Below, one piece after another: positions 1-12,125 of a stretch of 64,000 nt of DNA. How positions within the stretch are numbered: the stretch's first letter is position 1; each line of letters begins with the position of its first letter. Where the stretch lies: positions 292,722 through 356,721 of the forward strand of contig ML976683.1 of assembly GCA_010015655.1 (NCBI GenBank). The letters are read 5' to 3'. The stretch is from Bimuria novae-zelandiae CBS 107.79. Its lineage: Eukaryota; Ascomycota; Dothideomycetes; Pleosporales; Didymosphaeriaceae. Both the position numbers and the translations under genes were made by a program. The notes under the pieces were generated by a model that had not been told where the DNA came from, did not search any database, and was given only the letters and a program-made list of their open reading frames with translations.

Positions 1-718
1 CGGATCGAAGATTGCAGGTGAAATGGGTCACAATGGAGCAAAACGTGGCCGCCCGCGTGCCCTCTTGATCGCCAGGATCAGCATCGACCACCTAGCGCTA
101 CGATCTTCATCGATTTTGGCGTACCCCTGCTGGCCAACACGGGCGTCTTCAAGCCCTCGTGACCCTCCCGCACTGTGATCTTGGCGGTTTACAACGAAAT
201 CGTCACTTGGTCCGAGGTCTGTGTTATCGAAGCCAGGCATCTCCCTTGCCCCCGCATTAACCGGCCCGCTCCCTTGCGCGTCCAGTAGCAGGTATACCGC
301 ACGAACCGAACGGGACAAACTGATTACGCACGTCTTGGTATCCCCTTGAGTCGTTGATTCCGCATCTTTGTGCTTTGCTGTCGATGACGGCAGGCGCGAG
401 TCGATGTCTCACCCTAGAAGGCTTTCTCAGCCGTGGCTACCTTCTCCACAAGCATGCGCCAGGTGCTTCTCGTCCGGGTATATCGAATCGTTCGGGTCCA
501 GCGCCTAGCCGTGGCATCTCGCGTCTATCCAAATCACAGAATCATGTTAGCGTAGCAGCCTCGCGTCCCCAAAAGCGTTATACTCCGTTCTTAGTACTAC
601 CAAGGGTATTAGGATAAGTATGTCGGTTTCTCCGCACATTATCTACAGGCCTGCGGTGCGACCCTTCGTCTCCTGTTTGTTTACTTCTCTCCTGGTGCTG
701 ACGCCCAACATTTACACC
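1..718. other. Left-edge intergenic region, no supported gene
   Basis: Short open frames occur on both strands (for example minus strand 28-318 and plus strand 354-617), but none has a recognisable domain, splice signals or a convincing start context. I see nothing functional here other than the presumed promoter of the downstream beta-glucosidase. Confidence 0.5.
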
Positions 719-3393
719 ATGGTTTTGGCGCTGCTATTGTCGCTGAGCTCGCTCGCCGTGGGTGCAGCCATCGACAAGCGCGTCGCCGTCCCAGCAGGCT
801 ATGTCGCTCTGTCCTCATACCCGGCGCCACATGGCGGTTGGGTCCCCGAATGGAGCGAGAGCTATCGAAAAGCGGCGGGTGTTGTCGCGAACTTGACCTT
901 GGCCGAAAAAACCAACCTTACGGCGGGGACCGGCATCTTTATGGGACGATGCGTGGGCAACACTGGCAGTGCTCTCAGAGCTGGAATACCTCAACTTTGT
1001 CTTCAAGATGGTCCGCTGGGAGTCCGTAACACTGACCACAGCACCGCGTTTCCAGCTGGTATCACTATCGGCGCTACCTTCGACAAAGATCTCATGCGGC
1101 GTCGTGGCGAAGCAATTGGCGAAGAATTCAGGGGAAAGGGCGTCAACGTCTACCTGGGACCTTCGGTCGGACCGATTGGGAGGAAACCACGAGGGGGAAG
1201 AAACTGGGAGGGCTTTGGGTCGGACCCCGTCCTACAAGCCTACGGCGCTGCTCTAACGGTCGAGGGCGTTCAGAGTAAAGGTGTCATTGCGACGATCAAA
1301 CACTGGATTGCGAACGAGCAAGAGATGTACCGAATGTACAGCATTGTCCAGGAAGGTTATTCCTCGAACCTTGACGACAGGACTCTGCATGAGCTCTACG
1401 CATGGCCGTTCGCTGAGGGTATTCGATCCGGCGTCGGTGCGGCAATGATCGCCTACAATGCGGTAAATGGATCAGCATGCTCCCAAAATAGCTACCTCAT
1501 CAACACCCTTCTCAAGGATGAACTGGGCTTCCAAGGCTTTGTCATGTCCGACTGGCTAGCTCAGATCTCGGGCGTTCCGTCGGCTTTGGCTGGGTTGGAT
1601 ATGTCTATGCCCGGCGATATTCATACTATTCCTCTTGTCACGGGCCAATCTTACTGGATGTACGAATACACGAGAGCGGTGCTGAACGGCTCGATTCCAG
1701 TTGACCGCTTGGATGACTCTGTTACTCGTATTCTTGCAGCATGGTATCAGATGGGGCAGGATCAGAATTATCCTGAGCCCAACTTCTCAACGAACACCCA
1801 GGATACCGAAGGAGATCTTTATCCAGGAGCCTGGCCGGAATCACCGAAGGGTGTTGTCAACGAGTTCATTGACGTCCAAGGAGACCATGCCGTTGTAGCT
1901 AAGGAAGTCGCTCGAGATGCCATCACGTTGCTGAAGAATGTGAATAGCACTCTCCCTTTGTCTCTGGATACAACACTCAAAGTGTTCGGCACGGATGCAG
2001 AGAAGAACCCTGATGGGATCAACTCCTGCGCTGACCAAGGATGCAACAAGGGCACACTGGGCATGGGCTGGGGCAGTGGTTCTGCTCGGTATCCGTACCT
2101 GGATTCCCCTATTGACGGCTTGAAGTCTCGTGGCGCCACGTACTCCTTCTACAACAGCGACTCTTTCCCTTCAAACTCGAATCCTTCGCTAGACGACGTT
2201 GCACTTGTCTTTGTCACTGCCGACTCCGGCGAGAACTATCTCACAGTAGAGAACGATCACGGTGACCGGGATAGCTCCAAACTCAACTTGTGGCACAACG
2301 GTGACAAACTGGTGAAGGATGTTGCTGCCAAATACGCGAATGTCGTGGTCATCGTCCACACCGTAGGCCCAGTCCTGTTGGAGCAGTGGATCGACTTGCC
2401 TTCCATCAAGGCTGTGCTCTTCGCACATTTGCCAGGCCAGGAAGCCGGAGACAGTCTGATGCAGGTCCTGTACGGCGATGTTTCGCCATCGGGTCACCTC
2501 CCATACACGGTCCCCAAGTCGGAAGAGGGCTACCCTAATAGTGTATCCCTGGTACGTCAGCCTTCTTCATCTGTGACACTTTACATTCCGCTGACCACTT
2601 GACTATGTAGGTCGGCTTCCAACTCGGGCAACCGCAGGACACATACACCGAAGGCCTGTACATCGACTACCGACACTTCAACAAAGAAGGCATCACCCCA
2701 CGCTACGCCTTCGGCCATGGCCTCAGCTACACGACTTTCTCTTTCTCCAATGCCACGATCACACCAGTGACAGGACTGACCTCTACTCCCCCGGCGCGTC
2801 CTGCGAAAGGTCCAACCCCATCATACTCGACTGAAATTCCTGCCGCGTCGGAGGCATATTGGCCAGACAACTTCGACAAAGTCTGGCGGTACTTATACTC
2901 ATGGTTGGACAAGTCGGATGCCGACAACTCAGCTGCTATCGGCAAATCAACCAAAGTGTATCCCTATCCGCCTGGCTATTCGAACAAGCAGACACCCGGT
3001 GTTGCTGCGGGTGGGGCTCAAGGCGGAAACCCGGCTCTGTTCGACGTCGCGTACGACATCTCAGTCACCGTTAAAAACACCGGCTCCACAGCTGGAAAAG
3101 CTGTTGCGCAGCTCTACGTGCAGTATCCTTCCGGCATCTCGTTTGACACGCCGATCATCCAGTTACGAGACTTCGAAAAGACGAAGGAGTTGGCGGCGGG
3201 TGAAAGTGAAGTCTTGCAACTGCGGGTCACGCGCAAGGACCTCAGCGTGTGGGATGTTGTGAGCCAGAACTGGATCGTGCCGGACGTACGTGGTGACTAT
3301 GGGATCTGGATTGGAGGGGCGAGTGATGCATTGACGTTGAAGTGTAGCACGTCGGAGGGGACGTGTGAGAGCGGACAGGCGAGCCCAGTTTAG
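719..3393 (+). CDS. Secreted glycoside hydrolase family 3 beta-glucosidase
   Basis: Two exons, 719-2551 and 2611-3393, joined by a 59-nt phase-0 intron (GTACGT...TATGTAG) give 871 aa, the usual size for secreted fungal GH3 beta-glucosidases. ATG 719 is chosen because it opens directly on a hydrophobic signal peptide, followed by a Kex2-like Lys-Arg near residue 20; an in-frame ATG 33 codons upstream would bury the signal. Seen motifs: [18 protein letters not shown], and VMSDW, whose Asp (about residue 278) is the expected catalytic nucleophile. The second exon carries the FGHGLSYT motif and a C-terminal fibronectin III-like domain ([15 protein letters not shown]). The family releases glucose from beta-glucosides outside the cell. 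It stands alone; the next gene is 1.6 kb away. Substrate range cannot be read from sequence. Confidence 0.95.
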
Positions 3394-4973
3394 AGGCCTG
3401 AGTATACGCTTGTGCAGATTGCTACCACGAAACGTTCAGTATGTAAAGATCGACTTCTAACACGAATGGATACGGATACACAAGTCTCCGACAGGCGCTG
3501 ACTCGAACTGCTTTAGTCGTGCATCTCGCCGTTCCATCGAAATCTACGGTGAAGGATAGTATTTAGTGCGCCTGCCACGCCACATCGTGTGCCGTAATTG
3601 AGCATGTTAGCACGATTACGCAAAAGGGGTTCGCGAGCGTAGAGTAGATGTTGGACACTGAACCTGCAGCAAACATTGAGAACCAAACATGAACATCGCA
3701 TCTGCCTTCATGAACACCGCCAGAGAGGCGCTTGTGCTCGAAGGCACATGGCTTGATTGAACCTGCAGCATTAGATATTCCCGTCTTCTGATCAACTGCC
3801 GAAACGAGCTCGCACATGAACTGCACCTGGGCGTGACAAAAGTCGCAAATAAATTTTGAGACACTCGGATTAGCTCTCGTGAGGCGATGTAGCTAAGCCA
3901 CATGTTTTGATGAAATTTGCCCGGACATTATTCTTGTAGCAAACGGGCTGAAAATGCCGATGAAACGCTTGCTTGTCCGTATCGCGCCTGTATTCGCGCG
4001 TCGTCGAAATCACCCCTTCATCCAACCTGGAAAAAGCAGAGCGAAAGGAAATATTGCTAACAAGTGCGCACAAATAGGAGAGCAAATGATTGTCGTGTTT
4101 AGCAAACTTGTTGGACGTTTTGCCGAGTGGCGGTCGCTGAATGCCAGTGAATGGATGTCACGGAGTCGCTAAAGCTACGACCTCGGTGATTTCTAAACCT
4201 TCGCCTTCACGCCTCGCGCCTCGCGCCTGGCCAAGCGAACTTTTGAGCCCAATTCGCGGTGTACCTGGTGATTAATCACTGAGTGGAAGATTGAACCTAC
4301 TTTGGACGACATAGAAGTTTCTGTTCGTGGGAGTGGCTAATGAGCTGACCACATGGCAGGTGGGTGGGCGAGCTTCCACATTCATCCATTTCCCCATGAC
4401 CAGCAAACATTAAAATAAACATATCATCTAGCCCCGCCTCCTACCACCAATCCCTGCGTCCATCTCAAACAGCACCAGCAGCGCATTCTCATGGCACTAC
4501 CCAATCGTTCTTCCTAGATCCCTGTTCCCGTATTGCTCGGCATCGCGGTTCCTGGAACCCCGCCAATGCGCAACGCCACCTCAGGCACGCTCGCATCGCC
4601 TCTCCCGAGCGGCATGGCTCACCTGCCGCATACGAGTAGGCGAGTGGTATGCGTGAGCTCTCGCAGCAACTGCACATTGGCGCCGTGCCGGAATTTGGTA
4701 GGTCGGACGGACGATGTACGGGTTAGGGGAGGTGAGTGCGCGTAGAAAGGCCGAATCAGTGATGGGATTGGGACCATGAGGGGAAACGAGCATGCGTGCG
4801 GAGTGCGTAAGTCTGGGATGTAGATGTGAAGGCCGGGGGTTGCCTTCAGCCTGGGGTTTGGGTTATAAGAGTGCTGTGACCGCCTGTGAACGTTTCGTAG
4901 ATCTGTCTGCGGATCGAGCTTTGGCTTCGTTTCTTCGCTCGTTTTCATATTCCTGAATTCGAAGCCTGTCAAG
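3394..4973. other. Intergenic region, no supported gene
   Basis: About 1.6 kb with only short unrelated open frames. A small CGCCT-type tandem repeat (gcctcgc units) lies near 4205-4228, and a TATA-like ttataag near 4863 may serve the downstream VPS62-domain gene. Nothing else recognised. Confidence 0.5.
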
Positions 4974-6354
4974 ATGTTTTGTGGCAAGGTATTTGGACTT
5001 GTGGTGCTGGCAACTGGGGTTGTCTCTGCTCCCGCAAAGAGACAGGCCCCGAGTGGAGTCCCTGATTATGTGCTCAAGTACGGTACGTATGCAGTTCTCA
5101 CAAGTTTCAATCATCATGAAAACCTCGATAAGAAAGAGCTGGCTTTGGGGCCTGATCAAAGGACCGGGCTTTCAACGGTGTGAGAGCATCATCTGCATAT
5201 ATCAAAAGTCCGATGGCCCCCTCACACCTGCCTTTTCGGTATATGCTACACGGCATGTGCCTCCACGACAAGCTGAGGGGCCATCTTAAGACATGCGCGC
5301 CCTACAACCAAACGATCATCAACGTGTCTCCGACTAACATTCCACAGCTCCTGTCGTGTATCTCCATGGCCAGGATCCATACTTCCCATCCGACCTGAAC
5401 ACCCACCTTTCACACATCACTCCGAAAGTGAACTTCAACGGCGTGTCTGCGCCCAATCCTCTCGGCTTGAATAATCTCGATCAGCTTGGTGGAGACGTGT
5501 ACCTCACTAGTAACGATGACGTGACCACGAACCCGGCCTGGATCAAGGGCGTGAGGCCTGATTCTAATGGGAAAACGGAGGGCACCACAGCCGTGGTCAT
5601 TGTTAATGACAAAGGCAATGGCAATGTGGATGCTTTCTATATGTACTTCTACACATACAACTGGGGCGGTGAGGTACTGGGATTAAGATCCCTGAACTTC
5701 GGTAAGCAAATATCCCGAGGTCGTCATCCTTCTCCACCCATCCTTGCAACTAACAGTTGGATAGGCAACCACGTTGGTGACTGGGAGCACACCATGGTTC
5801 GCTTCTCCAATGGCCAACCGCAATACGTCTGGTACTCGCAACACGCGAATGGCCAAGCCTTCAAGTACTCTACTACGGAAAAACACACCGACAATCTGCG
5901 CCCCATTGCCTACTCAGCCAATGGCTCGCACGCCAACTACGCCATCGACGGTACACACGACCACACGATTCCCAACTTTAATCTCCCAGGTGGTGTTTTG
6001 GAAGATAAGACTGCCAAGAACATATTCTGGGACCCACTGCTGTCGTCTCTCTTCTACAGATTTGACGCACCGAGCAACTCTTTCACTGCGTACGACGGCA
6101 AGAGTCCCGTTAATTGGCTGAACTTTATGGGGCACTGGGGCGATCAAGAGTACCCCACGAGCGACAAGAGGCAGGTCAAGATATTCGGGCAGGCCAAATT
6201 CTCGTCCGGGCCCACAGGTCCTCGGGACAAGCAGTTGGGTCGCAACAATGTATGTCCTGACAACGGGAAAGTTTGTATACTTCGTTCTATCTTGGTGCCG
6301 AGGAACGCGGAGGTGGACGCGCAGCTGTTTGCTGATGATGTTGTGCAGCGTTAG
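4974..6354 (+). CDS. VPS62: Secreted VPS62-domain protein
   Basis: Three exons, 4974-5082, 5348-5701 and 5765-6354, give 350 aa. Intron 1 (265 nt, GTACGT...CACAG) is phase 1 and rebuilds the family motif YAPVVYLHGQDPY. Intron 2 (63 nt, GTAAGC...GATAG) is a multiple of three and readable through, but its removal restores NFGNHVGDWEHTMVRF, the hallmark of the Vps62 (DUF946) family. The N-terminus is a signal peptide followed by a Lys-Arg site. The conserved GSHANYA and NFMGHWGDQEY segments follow. Yeast VPS62 was named from a vacuolar-sorting screen, but the biochemical role of the family is unknown; the signal peptide here suggests entry into the secretory route. The symbol is by domain family, not proven orthology. 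Confidence 0.85.
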
Positions 6355-7132
6355 GTAAATCTGAATCTGCAATTGTTAGTCTCTAAGACAGCCTGCAAGT
6401 TCTTCCAAGCTAGTTTCCCGCTCGTGTCTGCGTATATACCCAATTGATATTTTTTATCTTGTACGAAAACTACGGCTTTGAATTGGCGTCCAATGGAGTG
6501 GCGAGAGTTGACAGCTTGGAAGCTTTTCAAAGCAGTCACAACAACGATTAAATGATCTGCGTACCCGCGGCCGCTGTATTACATTTTCTGGGGGAACAAA
6601 CTCTATCCAAACTTACGACAGTGCTATAAAAAGAGAGATGCACAATCCGAGCCTCGCATACGTGTAAGGCGCATCCGCACCGTACGACATGGAGGCGCTG
6701 ACACTACGTCTCTACCTTCGTTATACTCTTCTAATTCCTTCCTGTCTTCCATTCTTCCTCGTCTGCTGTTGTTGTCTACGAAATTTTCAACTACACGGTA
6801 TTTGTTGATTTAAGCCTTTCTTTTGCACTAATGGCTTTGGTTTAGGTACCCTATGTATTGTTTGTCTCAGGATGACACCTTGAACACACCTTTGAGTGGT
6901 GGTATTGTGATCGCTGGTATGCTAGGTCGCGATGAGTTGAAGCTCAAGGGGAGAAATCCATTTATCCGCTTAAAAACGACAAACACCGTCCTCGATTCAC
7001 AGTTGACGGAAGTACATTGTACAGAGCTGCAACACTGCATGAACCAATTTTGTACACTTATCTTACTGGACCTAATTTTTTATCTGACCGTCATCAGGGA
7101 CACAGCTGGAAGTTGCTCCGAGCTATGCGGGT
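6355..7132. other. Intergenic region with an isolated TATA box
   Basis: A well-formed TATA box (TATAAAAAG) sits at 6625-6633, followed 56 bp later by an ATG (6689) opening a 39-codon frame rich in hydrophobic residues. No homologue is recognised; see findings. An open frame beginning at 6853 runs into the solo LTR and is probably chance. Confidence 0.35.
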
Positions 7133-7338
7133 TGTTAGGGACATTCTTGACCTCAACAAAAGGCGCCCCTCGGAGATCCTCCGGATCTCCCTCGGGCCAC
7201 CTTTGGAGCACCCCCGGCTCAGTCACGTGCCCTGGTCTATATATGTCTCTATAGACCCTTTGACATCCCGTAAGGATTTATCTAATATACACGTTTACCC
7301 TGATCCGAATTGCCTGACATACAGTGCCTCACACGGGT
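7128..7338. mobile_element. Solo LTR (7133-7333) with 5-bp target duplication CGGGT
   Basis: The 201-bp unit begins TGTTAGG and ends CCTCACA, so the ends form a 7-bp inverted repeat with one mismatch and the TG...CA signature of LTRs. It is flanked by identical CGGGT at 7128-7132 and 7334-7338, as expected of a retrotransposon integration. A TATA-like ctatatatg lies near 7232-7241. No internal retrotransposon sequence adjoins it, so it is most simply a solo LTR left by recombination. It lies about 450 bp upstream of the MFS transporter start. Unlike the AT-rich block it is not visibly RIP-mutated. Confidence 0.65.
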
Positions 7339-7779
7339 GCTGATCCTCGGTACCTGGAACAGCGCGAAGCACCGAGTGAGCTCTGACTTCGGAGATCGCG
7401 CTCGCCCTCCGACCACAACCGAGAAGGGCGGTCGCTAGAAAGTTCATCTCATTGGATCATGGGTAACACATTGCTTCCGGTTTTTGCAAGATTGCGGCAT
7501 CTAGCCCAGTGTCAGCTAGCGTATAGTCAGAGGAACCCCTGTACATCATGTACGACATCGTACATCGTCATGTACGCTAACTACTCCTACAATAATCTGC
7601 CACTTGTGCCTTCCTTGCGGCTTATCTTATTTTATATTTCTTTGCTAGTGTCCCTCTGCTCGACTATGATACGCAATTTTTTGGACCTCATCAATTACTT
7701 TGTTAACTCTTCATTGGTTTGAAAACTGAGGCTTCCCTTGACGTCGCGCATTGCTCGTACCGTTCGTTCAACACTAGCG

Positions 7780-9226
7780 ATGTCGCACGCACCTAGTTCT
7801 ACGACCTCAAAAGAGGACTCCTTCCGTGAAAAGGGGCTTGACGTTGAAGAAGGGCTTACTGGGAAAGAGCCGAGCAAAGCGGAAACAGCGTCAGAGGCGA
7901 TCCACCCATGGCATCCGTCACAGTTTCCAGATGGAGGAAAGGTCGCCTTTTTATGCCTCCTCGGAGCTTTCTGCTGCTTATTTTGTAGCTTCGGTTGGTT
8001 GAATTGCGTGGGCGTGTTCCAGAGTTATTACGAAACCCATCAGTTACGCGACAAGTCCTCGTCTCAAATTGCGTGGATCTCCTCTCTGCAGATATTCGTC
8101 ATGTTTTTCCCTGGCCCCATTGTTGGCTTCCTCTTCGATAACCATGGCCCGAAGTATATGATCGTGGCAGGCACCTTCTTCCACGTCTTCGGCCTTATGA
8201 TGACGAGTCTCTGCAAGGAATACTATCAGTTTATTCTGGCACAGGGCATCTGCAGCCCTCTAGGCCTCAACTGCATATTTAACGCGGCAGTTAGTAGTCT
8301 TCCTACGTGGTTCCTGAAGAAGCGTGGTCTTGCCTACGGAGTTACCGCCGCTGGAAGTGGCTTGGGCGGTGTTCTCTTTCCCATCATGGCATCGCATCTC
8401 ATTCCGCAGATCGGATTCGGATGGACCATGTAAGTCCTGCCATAGAAACATCCCTTCAGTCCAACTAGAATCTATGCTAATTTGAGCAGGCGCACTTTCG
8501 CTTTTATTATTCTGGGACTGATGCTCATTGCTTTCGCGACCGTCAAATCGCGACTTCCCCCAAAGACTCGCGCTTTCAAACTTCACGTTTTCGTCGATCC
8601 TTTCAAGGATTTGAGATTCACCATGATGGTCATCGCCTCCTTCCTCTACTTCCTGGGCCTATTCATACCTATAAATTTCATCCAGGTTGAGGCCATGGCG
8701 AATGGCATGTCTGTGCGACTCTCGAGCTATTTGCTCTCGATCTTGAACGCAGCCAGGTACGTCAGGAAGGTCACCCGTCTGCTCACAAACTAAGGGATGC
8801 AGCATCTTCGGTCGCGTCATTCCTGGAGCCCTCGCGGACAAGTTTGGACCGTTCAACCTACAGTTCGTCATGAGCTTCCTCACAGGAATACTTTGCCTAG
8901 CGCTGGGTCTGCCCGCATCTGGGAATGCAGCTTTCATTGCTTTCGCTGTCTTATACGGATTCGTATCTGGAGCATTCGTTTCGCTCGCACCGGCCCAAAT
9001 CGCAAAGATATCCAACGTGCAGGAGATCGGAGTACGAACGGGAGTCCTTTTCTCCTGCGTCAGTATCTCGGGGCTCATCGGTAACCCGATCGCTGGAACA
9101 CTTGTAGACGGCACTGGATTCGACAAGGTCAACATCTTCGCAGGAGTAGTGATGATCGCGGGAGGAGTACTGTTTGTGCTTACAAGGATGGTCGTGACTG
9201 GTTGGAAATTCGCTCAGATAGCATGA
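7780..9226 (+). CDS. MFS transporter, monocarboxylate-transporter-like
   Basis: Three exons, 7780-8429, 8490-8756 and 8803-9226, give 446 aa with about 12 hydrophobic segments. Introns are GTAAGT...GAGCAG (60 nt) and GTACGT...TGCAG (46 nt); removal restores FGWTMRTF and NAASIFGRVIPGALADKFGP, the latter being the conserved loop of the fungal MCT/MCH family. The soluble N-terminus (about 60 residues) precedes the signature DGGKVAFLCLLGAFCCLFCSFGW. Family members move monocarboxylates or related small metabolites (some, like yeast MCH5, riboflavin) across the plasma membrane. The neighbouring Zn2Cys6 factor, 411 bp downstream on the same strand, may control it (inference). Substrate not predictable. 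Confidence 0.92.
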
Positions 9227-9636
9227 TGAGGGTTCAACCATTGTTGTTGTATGATTAAACGTGTCCGTGGTTCGACCGGTGCGATGGCAAATACATCAAG
9301 GCATGGTCCTTTTGCATTAGAATAGATAGATCAGATAGAAACCACTTCACTCACACAGAGTTTTGGCATGGCGGACACGTGCAGAAATGATTGCCCCGAG
9401 TGCCCTCACCAAATCGGTTTGGTCTAGCCCCGATCAGCCTAGCTTTCGTTTGTGCGAACGCCGTACAACACTAGCCCTCGTACAACAACGCCGAACAACC
9501 TCCTTCTCCCCAGACACCCTCGTTCTTCAACGTACAACATCTAGTCAAGCTTGGCTTAAAGCCCAATCATTGCCGTTTTAGGCCCTCTTGCCTAGCCGGG
9601 TGCAGGTGCCACTGTTGATACAAGTCGCTTGCGCGA
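9227..9636. promoter_or_regulatory. Spacer between transporter and Zn2Cys6 regulator
   Basis: A 410-bp gap holding the transporter 3' end and the presumed promoter of the transcription factor. No specific site is recognised. Confidence 0.35.
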
Positions 9637-12125
9637 ATGGGACACGGTCTCCCCGTGGTGCTTAGTGCTATGCCTAAACAGAGGCAAACTTGTACGAGAT
9701 GCTCGCAGAGACGACAGAAGTGCGACCGCAAGCGTCCTGCATGCACCCGATGCGTGCTGAACAAGGAAGCGCAGTAAGTGTTTGCCAATCCTTTATTGTG
9801 ATAGAACGCTAATGGTACTTATTTTCCCAGTCTCTGTACAACTGAATGGAAGGAAGGTTATAATCCGGTTGTTCACCGCAAATGTAAGGAACCCAACCCC
9901 CCGACACGACCGTAAAATACTCACTTAATATGCGCTGTTTTAGATCCGACGAAGCCAGCACCCACAACAAACCAAAGTTTGACAGATACAACAGACGTTT
10001 CGCCTTCTTGGCCAACTGGCCAGCTCCCTGTGCATGCTCGTGCGAAAGGAGCAAACAGTCAGGTAAAAGTCTCTGAACGCGCTGTATGGGTGAAGCATCC
10101 ATCGCTAATTGTGCCTTCATGACAGAGTGACGCCACTCGCGATCGTTCTTTTTCCGCTTCGTCTGATAGTTTGCAAGGCTCGTCTCAACTTCCAACACCT
10201 TCGTCAAACAACGTAGATTTCATCACATACGGCAGGTCAGAGTTCTCTAATATCGATATGGGAACTCTGCTGAAAGACAAAGACGAGTATACAAGGAACC
10301 AGTCGATAATGGACCGGACTCTTAGTCAGAGCCGCACGAAGACCGTGCTGGACCAAGAGACGACAGAGAATTTTTCGCCCTCTGCCCGAGCGGTAGAGGT
10401 GTACCACCTCCAGTCGACACTTCCCTCCAAGGACCAAATACTCCACATGGTCGATTATCATCAAAACTGTATGGCGTATTGGATTGGTGGTATCTACCAT
10501 GGCCCATCCTTCAGGAAAGCTTTGCTTGAAGCGTATGGAGACGCTGTTCAGTTGGATCTTCGAAACCATGACTGGAGATGGTGTGCACTGCTGTTCTCGA
10601 TACTTTCAGCCAGCATAATCGGCTCGCCTGAGGAGGTGTCTGCATCGTGGGGTTTTTCCGATGCGGACAAATTGAGATTGTCTCGACGATGGGGAAATTC
10701 ACTCATATCGTGTTTACAGCTTGGAGACTATGCATCGAAACACCATATATACTCAGTCCAGGCAATTCTCAATATGCACACCTCAGAACATCTGGTAGGG
10801 TCTGCAAAGGAGTGGGCTGTCTACCAGGCTGCTTCAACCGTCATTGCGAGAGGTCTGGGTCTGAATAAGTGAGCTGCCCAACCCATGGAACAAATTCAAT
10901 CTGCTAACATTGGTAGGCTGGGCCCACATCCGGAGGACACAATTCTTCCTTCGGCGATGACAGCGCAGCAAAAAGACGCACTCATCCAGCGTGAGATAGG
11001 ACGGAGGGTTTGGGGTGCCCTCGTATCTCAGGATTGGCTTTGCTCAACATCACAAGGTAAGCAATTCATCTAGACGACACCGACCCTTGTGTACAAAGAT
11101 CAAAGGCTGAGACAATGAAGGAATGTATACGCTGCAGAGGCGGCATTACACTTCTATCCCACCACGACATTTCAATGAAGGGACGTGGGAACCAGTGCAC
11201 AATTGCTCAGAACCGACTTTTACGCACGTCAGCAATTATCTTAACGAAATTGCTCACGTACTGATCCGATATCTTGACGAAATGATGGATGCACGCGACA
11301 TTGAATCGAAATACAACGTTGTGCTGAGGTATGATGCAATTATGCGGGGATTATGCAGTGAGAGGATGCCGTCGTGGCTTTCAACGAACTCGCCGTACAA
11401 CCCAGCTTGGCCTCAGTGGACGAAATGGGTGAGAAGGTCCTACCAAGCATCTTGTGCGCATAAGATTATCATGATCCATCAAAGTTTTCTAGGCAGAAGT
11501 TTCAAAGATGCCCGTTATACATACTCTCGATGGGCGTGTATAAGTAGCGCAAAAACTATCCTTGGGGCTATGGAGGAGCGACTTCCACAAGAGCCTCAGT
11601 GGTGGGTCGAACAGGTATACTTGACTATGGCAAGATTACGTTCCTCGCTGACGACAGCTACAGGCGTTTGTCGTTACGGCCGGCCTTTGTCTAGGACTTG
11701 ATCTTTTCCACCGCTCTGGGAGAGAACCGCAAGTAGTAGAGGACCATGAAAAAGCGATCCAGAAAGCAATCAGGATTCTCGAGCAATTCCCGACAAGCTC
11801 TGTTGCCGCACACGGTATTCGACTTTTGACAACATTATTGCAGGAGTACGCGAAGAAGACCGACGTTTCGAGGCTAGATACCCATACGCAAAACCCCGGA
11901 TTACCTCACAATATTGCCCCCCAAGCTCTCGCTGATGCTGCATACGTTAACCCCCCAAAACTAACAGCTCAACCTGAGCCGACAGAGGCTACCCTAGGAT
12001 ACGAAGCATGGGCCAGCACCGATTTTGACATAGACATGACTGGTTTTGAAGGACTCATGGAAACTCTTCCTTTGCAGAGTGGTTTCGACAACACTGCCTT
12101 CATGGACAGCTTCTTTGCACTATGA
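9637..12125 (+). CDS. Zn2Cys6 fungal-specific transcription factor
   Basis: Seven exons: 9637-9773, 9831-9883, 9944-10062, 10126-10868, 10917-11056, 11121-11614, 11664-12125; 715 aa. Every junction keeps frame. The binuclear zinc cluster has Cys at residues 19, 22, 29, 36, 39 and 48, the last encoded after intron 1. The middle region is the fungal transcription-factor regulatory domain, with the conserved RRVWGALVSQDWL across exon 5 and MYTLQRRHY opening exon 6. Intron 5 uses a less common AAG acceptor (11118-11120), chosen because it alone keeps this motif in frame. An alternative start is Met12 at 9670. The tail is acidic and hydrophobic, like an activation domain. Likely regulator of the adjacent MFS gene (inference from proximity). 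Confidence 0.88.

Noticed and set aside
28..617. Open frames on both strands at the left edge (96 and 87 codons)
   Set aside because: No domain, start context or splice signals; length expected by chance in GC-balanced DNA.
3480..3530. Possible tRNA B-box-like sequence (gactcgaactgc)
   Set aside because: No A box, acceptor stem or anticodon arm can be built around it.
6853..7254. 133-codon frame upstream of the MFS gene
   Set aside because: Its 3' half lies in the solo LTR and no splice partner keeps it in frame with the upstream ATG.
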